From contig NZ_JAFBBO010000001.1 of the NCBI RefSeq assembly GCF_016907235.1, positions 1,054,001 through 1,118,000 of the forward strand: DNA of 64,000 nt, in the 5' to 3' direction. The notes under the pieces were generated by a model. The model was not told the origin of the DNA. It saw nothing but the letters and a program-made list of their open reading frames with translations, and did not search any database. The position numbers and the translations under genes are program-made. Origin of the DNA: Oerskovia jenensis (GTDB taxonomy: Bacteria; Actinomycetota; Actinomycetes; Actinomycetales; Cellulomonadaceae). Shown here piece by piece: positions 18,073 to 26,994 of the stretch (position 1 is its first letter; each line of letters begins with the position of its first letter).

Positions 18073-19005
18073 ATGGCCGTTGGACTCGTAGCCCTCCTGG
18101 ACGACATCGCAGCGTTCGCCAAGCTGGCGGCCGCGTCCGTCGACGACATCGGCGCCGCTGCGGGGCGGGCGAGCGTCAAGGCGACCGGCGTCGTGATCGA
18201 CGACACCGCGGTCACTCCCCAGTACGTCGCCGGGCTGGCCGCGAAGCGCGAGCTGCCCGTCATCAAGCGCATCGCGATGGGCTCGCTGCGCAACAAGCTC
18301 CTGTTCATCCTCCCCGCGGCCCTGCTGCTGAGCCAGTTCCTGCCGTGGCTGCTCACCCCGCTGCTCATGGTCGGCGGCGCCTATCTCGCGTTCGAGGGCG
18401 CCGAGAAGCTCTGGGAGATGGTCTCGGGCAAGCACGCCGAGGCCGTCGACGAGGCCGCCGCGAAGAAGGCCGTCGACGAGGACCACGTCGTGTCGAGCGC
18501 GGTGCGCACCGACTTCATCCTCAGCGCCGAGATCATGGTCATCGCGCTCAACGAGGTCGCGACGGAGGGCTTCTGGGCCCGCGCGATCATCCTGGTCGTC
18601 GTCGCGCTGCTCATCACGGCGGTCGTCTACGGGATCGTCGGGCTCATCGTGAAGATGGACGACATCGGCCTGCACCTCGCAGGGCGCGAGACCGGCTGGG
18701 TCAAGTCGTTCGGCCACGGCCTGGTCACGGCGATGCCGCGCGTCATGGCCGTCATCTCGATCGTGGGCACCGTCGCGATGCTGTGGGTCGGTGGCCACAT
18801 CCTGCTGCAGGGCACGTACGACCTGGGCTGGCACGCGCCCTACGACCTCCTGCACGTCCTCGAGGACGCCGTCCACGGCGTCCCGGCGGTCGGCGGGTTC
18901 CTGGTGTGGCTCGTCGACACCCTGGGGTCGGCGATCGTCGGCGTCGTGGCGGGGGCGGTCGTCGTGACGGTCGTGCACTTCATCCCGCGCAAGACCAAGC
19001 ACTGA
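18073..19005 (+). CDS. DUF808 (YedI-like) membrane protein
   Basis: The 310-residue inner-membrane protein starts MAVGLVALLDDIAAFAKLAA and has GVVIDDTAVTPQYVAGL and RELPVIKRIAMGSLRNKLLF. These are hallmark motifs of the DUF808/YedI family. Seven or so membrane helices are spread over residues 70-300, with a charged loop HAEAVDEAAAKKAVDED around 120-140. Biochemical function is not known for the family. A GGAG lies upstream of the ATG, and a TACGAT -10-like box is at 17999-18004. It is divergent from lpdA; nothing suggests a functional link. Confidence 0.85.
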   Translation: MAVGLVALLDDIAAFAKLAAASVDDIGAAAGRASVKATGVVIDDTAVTPQYVAGLAAKRELPVIKRIAMGSLRNKLLFILPAALLLSQFLPWLLTPLLMVGGAYLAFEGAEKLWEMVSGKHAEAVDEAAAKKAVDEDHVVSSAVRTDFILSAEIMVIALNEVATEGFWARAIILVVVALLITAVVYGIVGLIVKMDDIGLHLAGRETGWVKSFGHGLVTAMPRVMAVISIVGTVAMLWVGGHILLQGTYDLGWHAPYDLLHVLEDAVHGVPAVGGFLVWLVDTLGSAIVGVVAGAVVVTVVHFIPRKTKH

Positions 19006-19135
19006 TCCACGCCCTCGCAGGGCGCTGCGGGCGGGTTCCCGGTCCTCCGGGAGCCCGCCCGTCCTCGTTCTCGGGGCGCGCGTGGGTGGCCGCCCCTACC
19101 GTGGGAGGACCGCCAACGAGTCGCAGGAGGATGTC

Positions 19136-19975
19136 ATGGGCTTGCAGTTCGGTTTCGTCGGGAGCTTCGGTTCCGCGTCAGAGCTTGTCACGATGGCCCG
19201 CGAGGCCGAGGAGCACGGCTGGGACGGGTACTTCACGTGGGACGGCATCAGCCTGCCCGGCATGGAGGGGTACGACCCGTGGGGCATCCTCGCCGCGGCG
19301 GCCGTCCAGACGCAGCGTGTGACGCTCGGAGCTCTCGTGTTCGCCCTGCCGCGCAGGCGCCCGTGGGAGCTCGCGCGCCAGGCGCTGACGATCGACCACC
19401 TCTCGGGCGGCCGGCTGGTCCTGCCCGCAGGGGTCGGGGTGCTCGACGACGCCGCCTTCAGCGCCGTCCCCGGTCAGCTCACGTCGCTGCGTGAGCGGGC
19501 CGAGCTGCTCGACGACGTCCTCGCCTTCCTGGAGCGTTCCTGGTCGGGTGAGGCGTTCTCGTTCGACGGGAAGCACATCTCAACCGGCGAGATGACGATC
19601 TCACCCCAGCCCGTCAACGGACGCATCCCGGTGTGGCCCGTGGGGGTCTTCCCGAGCGAGAGGTCGATGAGCCGCGCGGTGCGCTGGGACGGCGTGACCG
19701 TCCAGCTCCGCGGGGACCGCGGCATGGACCCGCTCACTCCCGTCGAGGTACGCGAGGTCGCGAGCTGGGTCGCCGAGCACCGCGACCCGGGCGCCGGGCC
19801 GTTCGAGCTCGTCGTGCAGCGCGACTTCGCGACGGACCTCGACGCCGCCGCCGAGGACGCGCGGGCTCTCGAGGCGGCGGGCGCGACCTGGTGGATCGAG
19901 GCCGGCTGGGACCCGACGAAGGTCACTGCGGAGTCGCAGCTCGCCAGGATCCGCCAGGGCCCACCGCGCCCCTGA
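19136..19975 (+). CDS. LLM-class (luciferase-like) flavin-dependent oxidoreductase
   Basis: A 279-residue TIM-barrel enzyme of the bacterial luciferase-like family, using FMN or coenzyme F420. Seen are MGLQFGFVGSFGSASELVTM, AREAEEHGWDGYFTWDG, TLGALVFALPRRRPWELARQ and ALTIDHLSGGRLVLPAGVGV, the order usual for this superfamily. It is shorter than typical members (about 330 residues), mostly in the C-terminal half. The start is fixed by GCAGGAGG 6 nt upstream; another ATG 5 nt earlier is out of frame. The substrate is unknown, and the gene stands alone between DUF808 and the leu operon. Confidence 0.85.
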   Translation: MGLQFGFVGSFGSASELVTMAREAEEHGWDGYFTWDGISLPGMEGYDPWGILAAAAVQTQRVTLGALVFALPRRRPWELARQALTIDHLSGGRLVLPAGVGVLDDAAFSAVPGQLTSLRERAELLDDVLAFLERSWSGEAFSFDGKHISTGEMTISPQPVNGRIPVWPVGVFPSERSMSRAVRWDGVTVQLRGDRGMDPLTPVEVREVASWVAEHRDPGAGPFELVVQRDFATDLDAAAEDARALEAAGATWWIEAGWDPTKVTAESQLARIRQGPPRP

Positions 19976-20025
19976 GCGGCGCGCCCGCCGAGGCCCCGGC
20001 GCGCACGTCCCCACGCCCCCGAACG

Positions 20026-20066
20026 CCGACGGCGCCGCTCCCCACCCAGGGGAGCGGCGCCGTCGG
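20026..20066. terminator. Bidirectional hairpin terminator between LLM gene and leuD
   Basis: A perfect 18-bp stem CCGACGGCGCCGCTCCCC with the loop ACCCA lies between converging genes, 50 nt from one stop codon and 18 nt from the other. It can serve both strands. Confidence 0.8.
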
Positions 20067-20083
20067 GCCGGTTCAGTCGCGCG

Positions 20084-20722
20084 TCACGCGGACGGGCGCG
20101 CCGCCTCGATCTCGACCGTCGGCAGGTGCTTGGCCGGCAGCGTCCTGGGACGCCATGACGCACGCGTCTGCTCGAACGCCGTGATGTCGGCCTCGTGCTG
20201 AAGGGTCAGGCCGATGTCGTCGAGGCCCTCCATGAGGCGCCAGCGCGTGTAGTCGTCGATCTGGAACCGGACCACGACGTCGTCGGCCGTGGCGGTGCGC
20301 TCGACCAGGTCGACCGTGACCTCGGTGCCGGGCTTGGTCTCGAGGACCTTCCACAGCAGCTCGATGTCCTCCTGCGCGACGATGCCCGCGACGAGGCCCT
20401 GCTTGCCCGAGTTGCCGCGGAAGATGTCCGCGAAGCGCGAGGCCAGGACCACCTTGAAGCCGTAGTCCTTCAGGGCCCACACGGCGTGCTCGCGCGACGA
20501 GCCGGTGCCGAAGTCGGGGCCTGCGACCAGCACCGAGCCGGACGTGTACGCGGGCTGGTTCAGGACGAACGCGGGGTCCCCGCGCCACGCCGCGAACAGC
20601 GCGTCCTCGAAGCCCGTGCGCGTCACGCGCTTGAGGTAGACGGCGGGGATGATCTGGTCCGTGTCGACGTTGCTGCGGCGCAGCGGGACACCGACACCGG
20701 TGTGGGTGGTGAACTTCTCCAT
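20084..20722 (-). CDS. leuD: 3-isopropylmalate dehydratase small subunit
   Basis: Small (swivel-domain) subunit of isopropylmalate isomerase, which with LeuC converts 2-isopropylmalate to 3-isopropylmalate in leucine synthesis. The 212 residues start [20 protein letters not shown], followed by [20 protein letters not shown] and the conserved [14 protein letters not shown] loop. A C-terminal tail beyond the [11 protein letters not shown] segment is normal for actinobacteria. It lies 42 nt downstream of leuC on the same strand, so it is co-transcribed with it. The hairpin behind it ends the operon. Confidence 0.95.
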   Translation of the reverse strand: MEKFTTHTGVGVPLRRSNVDTDQIIPAVYLKRVTRTGFEDALFAAWRGDPAFVLNQPAYTSGSVLVAGPDFGTGSSREHAVWALKDYGFKVVLASRFADIFRGNSGKQGLVAGIVAQEDIELLWKVLETKPGTEVTVDLVERTATADDVVVRFQIDDYTRWRLMEGLDDIGLTLQHEADITAFEQTRASWRPRTLPAKHLPTVEIEAARPSA

Positions 20723-20764
20723 GATGCTTCTGCTTCCTCGATGAGTGTCGTCAGGGGGCCGGTG

Positions 20765-22246
20765 TCAGACCTGCAGCGGGACGCGCGGGTCGAGCGGCGC
20801 GAGCGGGGTGCCGTCGAACGACGTGATGTCGACGTCGGCGGGCAGGTCCAGGTCCGCCAGCGAGGACAGGGTCCCGCGGATGGCGGTCGCGGCCGCGACG
20901 AGCGGCGACACGAGGTGCGTGCGTCCACCCTTGCCCTGGCGACCCTCGAAGTTGCGGTTGGACGTGGAGGCCGAGCGCTCCCCCGGGGCGAGCTGGTCCG
21001 GGTTCATGCCGAGGCACATGGAGCAGCCGGCGTTGCGCCACTCGGCACCGAAGTCGAGGAAGATTTGGTCGAGGCCCTCGGCCTCGGCCTGGAGGCGCAC
21101 GCGAGCCGAGGCGGGCACGACGAGCACGCGCAGCGAGTCGGCCTTCTTCTTGCCCTGGACGACCTTGGCGACCGAGCGCAGGTCCTCGATGCGGCCGTTG
21201 GTGCACGAGCCGATGAAGACCGTGTCGATCGCGAGCTCGCGCAGCGGCGCGCCCGGGGTCAGGCCCATGTACTCGATCGCGCGCTCGGCGGCCACGCGCT
21301 CGTTCTCGTCGGCGATCTCGGCGGGGATCGGGACGTTCGCGGACAGCGGCAGCCCCTGGCCGGGGTTGGTGCCCCACGTGATGAACGGTTCGAGGTCGGC
21401 GGCCTCGAGCACGACCTCCTCGTCGAACGTGGCGTCGTCGTCGGTCTTGAGGGTCTTCCAGTACTCGACCGCGGCGTCCCAGTCGGCGCCCTCGGGCGCG
21501 TGCGGACGGCCCTTGAGGTACTCGAACGTGGTCTCGTCGGGGGCGATCATGCCGGCGCGCGCACCGGCCTCGATCGACATGTTGCAGACCGTCATGCGGG
21601 CTTCCATGGTCAGCTTGCGGATGGCGTCGCCGCGGTACTCCAGGACGTAGCCCTGTCCGCCGCCCGTGCCGATCTTCGCGATGATCGCGAGGATGATGTC
21701 CTTGGACGTCGCTCCCGGGGGCAGCTCGCCGTTGACCGTGATGGCCATGGTCTTGAAGGGCGCGAGCGGGAGGGTCTGGGTCGCGAGCACGTGCTCGACC
21801 TCGGAGGTCCCGATACCGAATGCGAGGGCCCCGAACGCACCGTGCGTGGAGGTGTGGGAGTCGCCGCACACGACGGTGAGGCCGGGCATTGTCAGCCCGA
21901 GCTGGGGGCCGACCTGGTGGACGATGCCCTGGTCCGCGTCCCCGAGCGAGTGGATGCGCACGCCGAACTCCTTGGCGTTGTTGCGCAGCGTGTCGATCTG
22001 GGTGCGGCTCGTGAGGTCCGCGATCGGCAGGTCGATGTCGAGCGTGGGGGTGTTGTGGTCCTCGGTCGCGATCGTCAGGTCGGTGCGGCGCACCTGTCGG
22101 CCGGCGAGCCGCAGGCCCTCGAAGGCCTGAGGACTGGTGACCTCGTGGATGAGGTGCAGATCGATGTAGAGGAGGTCGGGCGACCCGTCGGTGCCACGTC
22201 GCACCAGGTGCGCGTCCCAGACCTTCTCCGCCAGCGTGCCGGCCAT
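20765..22246 (-). CDS. leuC: 3-isopropylmalate dehydratase large subunit
   Basis: Aconitase-type large subunit carrying the [4Fe-4S] cluster of isopropylmalate isomerase. The 493 residues show [20 protein letters not shown] and the cluster cysteines in [13 protein letters not shown] and [13 protein letters not shown]. The substrate-binding [20 protein letters not shown] is also present. The ATG is preceded by GGAGAGAA. The gene is transcribed with leuD and divergent from an IclR-type regulator of the NdgR/LtbR group, which in other actinobacteria controls leuCD. The leader is about 120 nt if the TTGACG element at 22397-22402 is its -35; I see no leader peptide or known attenuator in it. Confidence 0.95.
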   Translation of the reverse strand: MAGTLAEKVWDAHLVRRGTDGSPDLLYIDLHLIHEVTSPQAFEGLRLAGRQVRRTDLTIATEDHNTPTLDIDLPIADLTSRTQIDTLRNNAKEFGVRIHSLGDADQGIVHQVGPQLGLTMPGLTVVCGDSHTSTHGAFGALAFGIGTSEVEHVLATQTLPLAPFKTMAITVNGELPPGATSKDIILAIIAKIGTGGGQGYVLEYRGDAIRKLTMEARMTVCNMSIEAGARAGMIAPDETTFEYLKGRPHAPEGADWDAAVEYWKTLKTDDDATFDEEVVLEAADLEPFITWGTNPGQGLPLSANVPIPAEIADENERVAAERAIEYMGLTPGAPLRELAIDTVFIGSCTNGRIEDLRSVAKVVQGKKKADSLRVLVVPASARVRLQAEAEGLDQIFLDFGAEWRNAGCSMCLGMNPDQLAPGERSASTSNRNFEGRQGKGGRTHLVSPLVAAATAIRGTLSSLADLDLPADVDITSFDGTPLAPLDPRVPLQV

Positions 22247-22373
22247 GTTGGTTCTCTCCTACCTGTGTCCTGCGGTGGTCGCTCACGCGGGGGCCGTGGG
22301 CGACGATCGGGGGGTACATCTCGGTCCTGGGCCGGGGCGAATCTCCCGGTCCTTCGTCGACACGACACCCGCT

Positions 22374-22411
22374 GACTTGCATCTCACTGTGCGAGACGTC
22401 AATATCGACCT
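22374..22411. promoter_or_regulatory. Overlapping divergent leuC / ndgR promoters with palindromic operator
   Basis: On the plus strand TTGCAT (22377-22382), a 17-nt spacer and CAATAT (22400-22405) end 6 nt before the ndgR ATG, giving a leaderless message. On the minus strand TTGACG (22397-22402) is a good -35 for leuC, with only a weak -10 (CAAGTC). Both spacers contain the near-palindrome TCTCaCTGTGcGAGA (22382-22396). It is ideally placed for the IclR-type regulator to act on both promoters. Confidence 0.6.
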
Positions 22412-23131
22412 ATGGACAATTCTAGCGGAGTCGGCGTGCTGGACAAGGCGGCGTCCGTTCTGGGCGCTCTGGAGTCCGGACCAGCCACTTTGGCCCAGCT
22501 CGTCACCGCCACCGGACTCGCTCGTCCGACGGCCCATCGCCTCGCGGTCGCCCTCGAGCACCACCGCATGGTGGCCCGCGACATGCAGGGCCGTTTCGTC
22601 CTCGGGCCGCGCCTGAACGAGCTCGCGACGGCAGCCGGCGAGGACCGCCTGCTCGCCGCCGCGAACCCCGTTCTGACGGCGCTGCGCGACCACACGGGCG
22701 AGAGCGCCCAGCTCTACCGACGCCAGGGTGATCATCGCATCTGCGTCGCCGCGGCCGAGCGTCCCGTCGGCCTGCGAGACTCGATCCCCGTGGGGGCGAC
22801 GCTCACCATGGGCGCGGGCTCCGCGGCCCAGGTGCTGCTCGCGTGGGAGGAGCCGGACCGCCTGCACCGCGGCCTGCGCGAGGCAGTCTTCACGGCCACG
22901 ATCCTCTCGGGTGTCCGACGGCGCGGCTGGGCCCAGTCCGTCTCGGAGCGCGAGCTCGGGGTCGCCTCGGTGTCGGCCCCCGTGCGCGGCCCGTCGGGGC
23001 GCATCGTCGCCGCCGTCTCGATCTCGGGACCGGTCGAGCGCCTCACGCGCCAGCCCGGCCGCCTGCACTCGGGCTCGGTCGTCGCCGCGGCCAACCGGCT
23101 GACCGAGGTCCTGCGCCGCGCGGGAGAGTGA
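22412..23131 (+). CDS. ndgR: IclR-family regulator of leucine genes (NdgR/LtbR type)
   Basis: The 239-residue IclR-type regulator has an N-terminal winged helix (about 8-65: GVLDKAASVLGALESGPATL, then LVTATGLARPTAHRLAVALE). The C-terminal effector domain (about 80-235) has LRDSIPVGATLTMGAGSAAQ and GVASVSAPVRGPSGRIVAA. Divergence from leuCD is the signature arrangement of actinobacterial NdgR (Streptomyces) and LtbR (Corynebacterium), which control leucine and related amino-acid genes. The gene symbol rests on this context and overall similarity. The ATG is probably leaderless, and the 14-bp hairpin at 23174-23205 ends the transcript. Confidence 0.88.
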   Translation: MDNSSGVGVLDKAASVLGALESGPATLAQLVTATGLARPTAHRLAVALEHHRMVARDMQGRFVLGPRLNELATAAGEDRLLAAANPVLTALRDHTGESAQLYRRQGDHRICVAAAERPVGLRDSIPVGATLTMGAGSAAQVLLAWEEPDRLHRGLREAVFTATILSGVRRRGWAQSVSERELGVASVSAPVRGPSGRIVAAVSISGPVERLTRQPGRLHSGSVVAAANRLTEVLRRAGE

Positions 23132-23173
23132 TCACCCACCGACGACCCTGAGTCCCCGAGACCTGGAGCCCGT

Positions 23174-23205
23174 GAGGGGCGGGTGCCGCGAGGCACCCGC
23201 CCCTC
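23174..23205 (+). terminator. Hairpin terminator after ndgR
   Basis: A perfect 14-bp stem GAGGGGCGGGTGCC with the tetraloop GCGA starts 42 nt past the stop codon. The rest of the gap to 23376 shows only a TAGACT -10-like box at 23274-23279 for the next gene. Confidence 0.75.
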
Positions 23206-23376
23206 GCTGCGTCCCACCACCGGGCACCCGCCTTGTCATGACACGGGACCCACGACCGATTCGGGCGAAACGCTAGACTCGTCGTCGGCGCGCCTCCGAC
23301 GGTGCTCCGTCCGCTCTGGTCACCATGGCGAGCAGAGCCGACAACCGCCCCCGATCGACGACGTGAGGACCACACG

Positions 23377-23544
23377 ATGCCCGGCAAGGCCAAGACCATC
23401 CTGATGTGGGTCGTCATCGTCTTCCTGCTGTACGCGGTCGTCCAGAGCCCCGACCGCGCGGCGGACATCGTCCAGGCGATCTGGGACGTCATCCTGGGCG
23501 CCTTCGAGAGCTTCGGGCAGTTCGTCCAGTCGCTCATGAAGTAG
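23377..23544 (+). CDS. Small single-pass membrane protein
   Basis: A 55-residue protein, MPGKAKTILMWVVIVFLLYA followed by an amphipathic helix rich in Ile, Phe and Ala (QAIWDVILGAFESFGQFVQS). One membrane helix (about 7-24) and a second helix that may lie on the membrane are visible. It precedes the bacterial-PH-domain gene by 7 nt on the same strand, so the two are co-transcribed and may form a complex. Short membrane proteins of this kind are common in actinobacteria; I know no assigned function. Confidence 0.65.
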   Translation: MPGKAKTILMWVVIVFLLYAVVQSPDRAADIVQAIWDVILGAFESFGQFVQSLMK

Positions 23545-23551
23545 GCGCACG

Positions 23552-24631
23552 GTGGCGCAGGACCTCCCCTCGCAGGCGTACGAGACCGCGCCGCGCCTGA
23601 GCGCGCGCCACCTGCGGCGCTACATCCTGCCCGGCGAGCGCGTGGTCCTGGCCACGCGCGCCCACTGGGGCAAGCTCGCCGAGCCCGTCGCCACGACGTT
23701 CGCCGCCTTCCTGCTCGCGGCCTGGCTCGTCAGCGTCCTGGCTCCGGCCGTAGGCGAGGGCTCGCTGCTGCTCTGGTGGGCGTGGGTGCTGGTCGCGCTC
23801 CGCCTGCTGTGGAAGGTGCTCGACTGGCGCAACGAGTGGTTCGTCGCGACCGACAAGCGCATGCTCCTGATGTTCGGGCTCGTGACCCACAAGGTCGCGA
23901 TGATGCCCCTCGGCAAGGTCACCGACATGAGCTACAGCCGCTCGATCCTCGGGCGGATCCTCGGCTACGGCCAGTTCATCCTCGAGTCGGCCGGGCAGGA
24001 CCAGGCCATGAGCCGGATCAACTGGGTCGCCAACCCGGACGTCACGTACCGCAGGCTGTGCGACACGATCTTCATCCCCGGCGGGCGTGGCGGGCCGTGG
24101 GGCCAGCAGCCGCAGGGGTCCACCCCTCACGGAGGCCCGACTCCCCCGCCCCCTGCGCGGCCCACGCCCCCCTCCTTCGGGGCACCCCCTCAGGCGCCGA
24201 CCCCCGTCCCCGGTCGGTTGAGCTGGGCGCCGACGAGCGACGGTCCGGAGGGCGACCTCTCGGCCGCCGCGACCCAGCCCATCGCCGTGCGACCGGTGCA
24301 GGGGGGCCAGGGACACCTGTTCGTCGCTCCTCGCGGCAGCTCGCCCCGGCTGTCGGGGGCGGACCGGCCGGTCATGGCGCCTCCGCCGCCTCCGGCAAAG
24401 GAGACGTCCACGCCCGTCCCCGCGAGGCTGGACGTGCACGACGGCGAGACCGACGGCGAGTCGGACGGTCCGGCGTGGGAGGTCTCCGACGACGACCGCG
24501 GCACGTTCGTCCCCGTGACGGCGTGGGACCCGCGGACCGGGTGGCAGGCCACGGACCCCTGGGCCCGGCCCGAGAACCCCACGGGTCCGTCCACGACGAC
24601 GGGGCCACCCGTCCCGCAGCCACCGGGCTGA
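23552..24631 (+). CDS. Membrane protein with bacterial PH domain (YdbS-like) and disordered Pro-rich tail
   Basis: The 359-residue protein has a short cytoplasmic start (LSARHLRRYILPGERVVLAT) and two membrane helices (about residues 47-90). A bacterial pleckstrin-homology (bPH2, YdbS-type) domain follows (about 90-165: WFVATDKRMLLMFGLVTHKV, MMPLGKVTDMSYSRSILGRI). The last 185 residues are rich in Pro, Gly, Ser and Asp and appear disordered. The GTG start lies 7 nt after the stop of the 55-residue membrane protein. bPH2 proteins are membrane-associated with mostly unknown roles. The long Pro-rich tail could bind partners, but nothing identifies them. Confidence 0.78.
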   Translation: MAQDLPSQAYETAPRLSARHLRRYILPGERVVLATRAHWGKLAEPVATTFAAFLLAAWLVSVLAPAVGEGSLLLWWAWVLVALRLLWKVLDWRNEWFVATDKRMLLMFGLVTHKVAMMPLGKVTDMSYSRSILGRILGYGQFILESAGQDQAMSRINWVANPDVTYRRLCDTIFIPGGRGGPWGQQPQGSTPHGGPTPPPPARPTPPSFGAPPQAPTPVPGRLSWAPTSDGPEGDLSAAATQPIAVRPVQGGQGHLFVAPRGSSPRLSGADRPVMAPPPPPAKETSTPVPARLDVHDGETDGESDGPAWEVSDDDRGTFVPVTAWDPRTGWQATDPWARPENPTGPSTTTGPPVPQPPG

Positions 24632-24751
24632 CGGGGGCCCGCAGCCCACGACGCCTCCACCACGTTCGGGTCCTTCGACCCTGTTCGCGGGTGCGCTCGC
24701 CAACCTACGGTGCAGTAACCACCCGCCACCAGGCCTGAGAAGGGTCCACCT

Positions 24752-26218
24752 GTGACCACGCTGTCCCTGCCCGTCCCCTCGTCCTTCCCGCCCCTGCCTC
24801 GTGTCATCCAGGGCGGGATGGGCATGGCGGTCTCTTCCTGGCGCCTCGCCTCGGCCGTCGCGCGCACCGGTCAGCTCGGCCTGGTCTCCGGCACCGCGCT
24901 GGACCTGGTCCTCGCACGCAGGCTGCAGAACGGCGACCGCGACGGTGCCGTGCGCAGGGCGCTCGACGCCTTCCCCGTGCCCCGCTTCGCCCAGCGGGTG
25001 CTCTCGCGCTACTTCCGTCCCGAAGGACGCGGCGAGGGTCAGCCCTACACGCCCGTCCCGCGGCTCGCCCTGCGACAGACCCGTCTGGCGCAGGAGCTCA
25101 TGATCCTGGGCAGCTTCGTCGAGGTGTGGCTCGCCAAGGAGGGGCACGACGGGCCGGTGGGGATCAACTTCCTCGAGAAGATCCAGATGGCGGCCCCCGC
25201 GGCCGCCTACGGCTCGATGCTCGCCGGGGCCGACTACGTCGTGACGGGCGCGGGCATCCCGCGCGACATCCCCCACCTCCTGGACCAGCTCGCGGGGCAC
25301 GAAGCCGTGCAGTTCCCCGTCACGGTCGTCGGTGGCGGTCGGCACACGGTCGACCTCGACCCCGACACGCTCCTCGGCCGGACGCCGCCACCCGTGGCCC
25401 GACCGACGTTCCTCGCCGTCGTCTCGGCGCACGCCCTGGCCGAGCACCTGGTGCGCGAGGACCGGACCCGGCCCGACGGGTTCGTGGTCGAAGGACCACC
25501 CGCAGGTGGGCACAACGCCCCTCCTCGCGGGCGCCTGACCCTCGACGACGTCGGGCAGCCGGTGTTCGGTCCCCGCGACCAGGCCGACCTGACGAAGGTC
25601 GCGGCGATCGGGTTGCCGTTCTGGCTGGCGGGGGCCCAGGGCACCCCGGAGGCGTTGGCGGCCGCGCGCGAGGCCGGGGCGACAGGGATCCAGGTCGGGA
25701 CGCTCTTCGCCCTCTCGACCGACTCGGGGCTCGAGGCGTCCGTGCGCGAGGACGTGCTCGCGCGGCTGCGGGCCGGGACGCTCGACGTGCGCACCGAGGC
25801 GCTGACCTCGCCGACCGGCTTCCCGTTCAAGGTCGCCCAGCTTCCGGGGACGCTCTCGGACGCGGGCGTCGCGGCGGCGCGTCCGCGGCTGTGCGACCTG
25901 GGCTACCTCCGCACCCCGGTCGAGAAGGACGACGGCAAGGTCACCTATCGTTGCCCCGCCGAGCCGGCCCACATGTTCGAGCGCAAGGGCGGTCAGGCGG
26001 CCGACACGGACGGCCGACAGTGCTTGTGCAACTCGCTCGCGGCCGACGTCGGGCTCGGGCAGACGCGCGCGGACGGGTACGTCGAGCTGCCGCTGGTCAC
26101 GCTCGGGGCGGACGTCGCGGGTGCGGCGCGCCTCGCGGAGCGGCACGACGGCGCCTGGTCGGCCGGCGACGTGCTCGACTGGCTCCTCGACGAGGAGGGG
26201 TCGGCACGACGGGCCTGA
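24752..26218 (+). CDS. Nitronate monooxygenase (NPD-type flavoenzyme)
   Basis: A 488-residue FMN-dependent TIM-barrel enzyme related to nitronate monooxygenase and PfaD-type reductases. The N-terminal VIQGGMGMAVSSWRLASAVA and GQLGLVSGTALDLVLARRLQ, the middle ADYVVTGAGIPRDIPHLLDQ and EGPPAGGHNAPPRG, and GATGIQVGTLFALSTDSGLE match the flavin-binding pattern. The family catalyses oxidation of alkyl nitronates or trans-acting enoyl reduction; which applies here is open. A cysteine-containing C-terminal region (YRCPAEPAHMF, QCLCNSLAADVGLGQ) is typical of this 480-residue subgroup. The GTG start follows a TACGGT -10-like box (24706-24711). Confidence 0.8.
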   Translation: MTTLSLPVPSSFPPLPRVIQGGMGMAVSSWRLASAVARTGQLGLVSGTALDLVLARRLQNGDRDGAVRRALDAFPVPRFAQRVLSRYFRPEGRGEGQPYTPVPRLALRQTRLAQELMILGSFVEVWLAKEGHDGPVGINFLEKIQMAAPAAAYGSMLAGADYVVTGAGIPRDIPHLLDQLAGHEAVQFPVTVVGGGRHTVDLDPDTLLGRTPPPVARPTFLAVVSAHALAEHLVREDRTRPDGFVVEGPPAGGHNAPPRGRLTLDDVGQPVFGPRDQADLTKVAAIGLPFWLAGAQGTPEALAAAREAGATGIQVGTLFALSTDSGLEASVREDVLARLRAGTLDVRTEALTSPTGFPFKVAQLPGTLSDAGVAAARPRLCDLGYLRTPVEKDDGKVTYRCPAEPAHMFERKGGQAADTDGRQCLCNSLAADVGLGQTRADGYVELPLVTLGADVAGAARLAERHDGAWSAGDVLDWLLDEEGSARRA

Positions 26219-26239
26219 CGTCCAGCCGGGGCGCCCGCC

Positions 26240-26515
26240 TCAGCCCGCGTCCGGGTCACGGCGGGACCTGACGCGCTGGAGCTGCGCCACGAGGTCCCAG
26301 TCCGCCGGGCGCGCCTCGGGGGCGGACCAGCGTGCGCCCGCGTCGACCCAGGCCTTGCGGGCGCGCAGGGCGGTGCGCCAGGAGACGTCCTCCACGCCGC
26401 TCTCGGACCCGCAGCAGTCGCAGATGGCGTAGAGAGGGATTCCCCCGTGCCAGTATTCCTCGGGGGCGGCCGGGTCGTACCAGCCGCACACCCTGCACGT
26501 CTCGTCGATGAGCAT
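26240..26515 (-). CDS. Small cysteine-rich zinc-ribbon protein (CPCC-like)
   Basis: The 91-residue protein begins MLIDETCRVCGWYDPAAPEE and continues IPLYAICDCCGSESGVEDVS. The cysteine pairs C7-C10 and C32/C34/C35 form a zinc ribbon resembling the CPCC family (IC-x-CCGFExGxDD pattern). The second half, RALRARKAWVDAG-type followed by W-x-x-P, is seen in many short actinobacterial proteins of unknown role, some of which are called immunity proteins. No toxin gene is adjacent. The ATG follows a TAGGTT -10-like box (26522-26527) by 6 nt, so it is probably leaderless. Confidence 0.6.
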   Translation of the reverse strand: MLIDETCRVCGWYDPAAPEEYWHGGIPLYAICDCCGSESGVEDVSWRTALRARKAWVDAGARWSAPEARPADWDLVAQLQRVRSRRDPDAG

Positions 26516-26639
26516 CGCAGGAACCTAGCATCTTGCCGGTGCCCGGCGAGCGGTCGACCGGCTCCCGGACCGTGCGCGCCGGCACGTACGTCCCTGCCGT
26601 GAGCACCAGCACGTGAGCACCCGCTCCAGAGACGACGAA

Positions 26640-26667
26640 AGCTCGATCATCTTCCGATGATCGAGCT
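26640..26667 (-). terminator. Rho-independent terminator of the tRNA operon
   Basis: A perfect 12-bp stem AGCTCGATCATC with the loop GGAA (minus strand), followed by TTTCG, lies 6 nt beyond the encoded CCA of the last tRNA-Glu. It is the most classical terminator in the window. Confidence 0.85.
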
Positions 26668-26673
26668 CTGCGT

Positions 26674-26749
26674 TGGTACCCCCAACGGGATTTGAACCCG
26701 TGTTACCGCCGTGAGAGGGCGGCGTCCTAGGCCGCTAGACGATGGGGGC
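26674..26749 (-). tRNA. tRNA-Glu (CUC), copy 2, CCA encoded
   Basis: A 73-nt cloverleaf starts GCCCCCATCGTC with acceptor 3' strand TGGGGGT and discriminator A. The anticodon stem CCGCC/GGCGG holds the loop CTCTCAC with anticodon CTC, and the T arm is ACGGGTTCAAATCCCGT. The genomic sequence continues with CCA. The body is identical to the copy at 26828-26900. It reads GAG codons, the dominant Glu codon in this GC-rich genome. Confidence 0.95.
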
Positions 26750-26827
26750 CAGGACCGCTCCCCCACTCCGAGGAGTGAGTGAGCGTCATCGAGGCCCGGT
26801 CATCTGACGATGGCCAGGCCTCGTACG

Positions 26828-26900
26828 TACCCCCAACGGGATTTGAACCCGTGTTACCGCCGTGAGAGGGCGGCGTCCTAGGCCGCTAGACGATGGGGGC
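26828..26900 (-). tRNA. tRNA-Glu (CUC), copy 1
   Basis: Identical in all 73 positions to the other tRNA-Glu copy but without an encoded CCA (CGT follows). It lies 94 nt downstream of tRNA-Gln and 78 nt upstream of the second Glu gene in one transcription unit. Confidence 0.95.
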
Positions 26901-26994
26901 CTAAGCTCGTCACCCCGAGGGGCGCCGTGCCGTTGAGAACTCTACTGCACGTTTCGTGTCGGTTTGACCGACTCGATGCGCTGCATGCTCTGCG

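Noticed and set aside
26674-26900. tRNA-Glu duplication as attL/attR of an integrated element
   Set aside because: Only 78 bp separate the copies, with no integrase or cargo, so this is a tandem tRNA operon.
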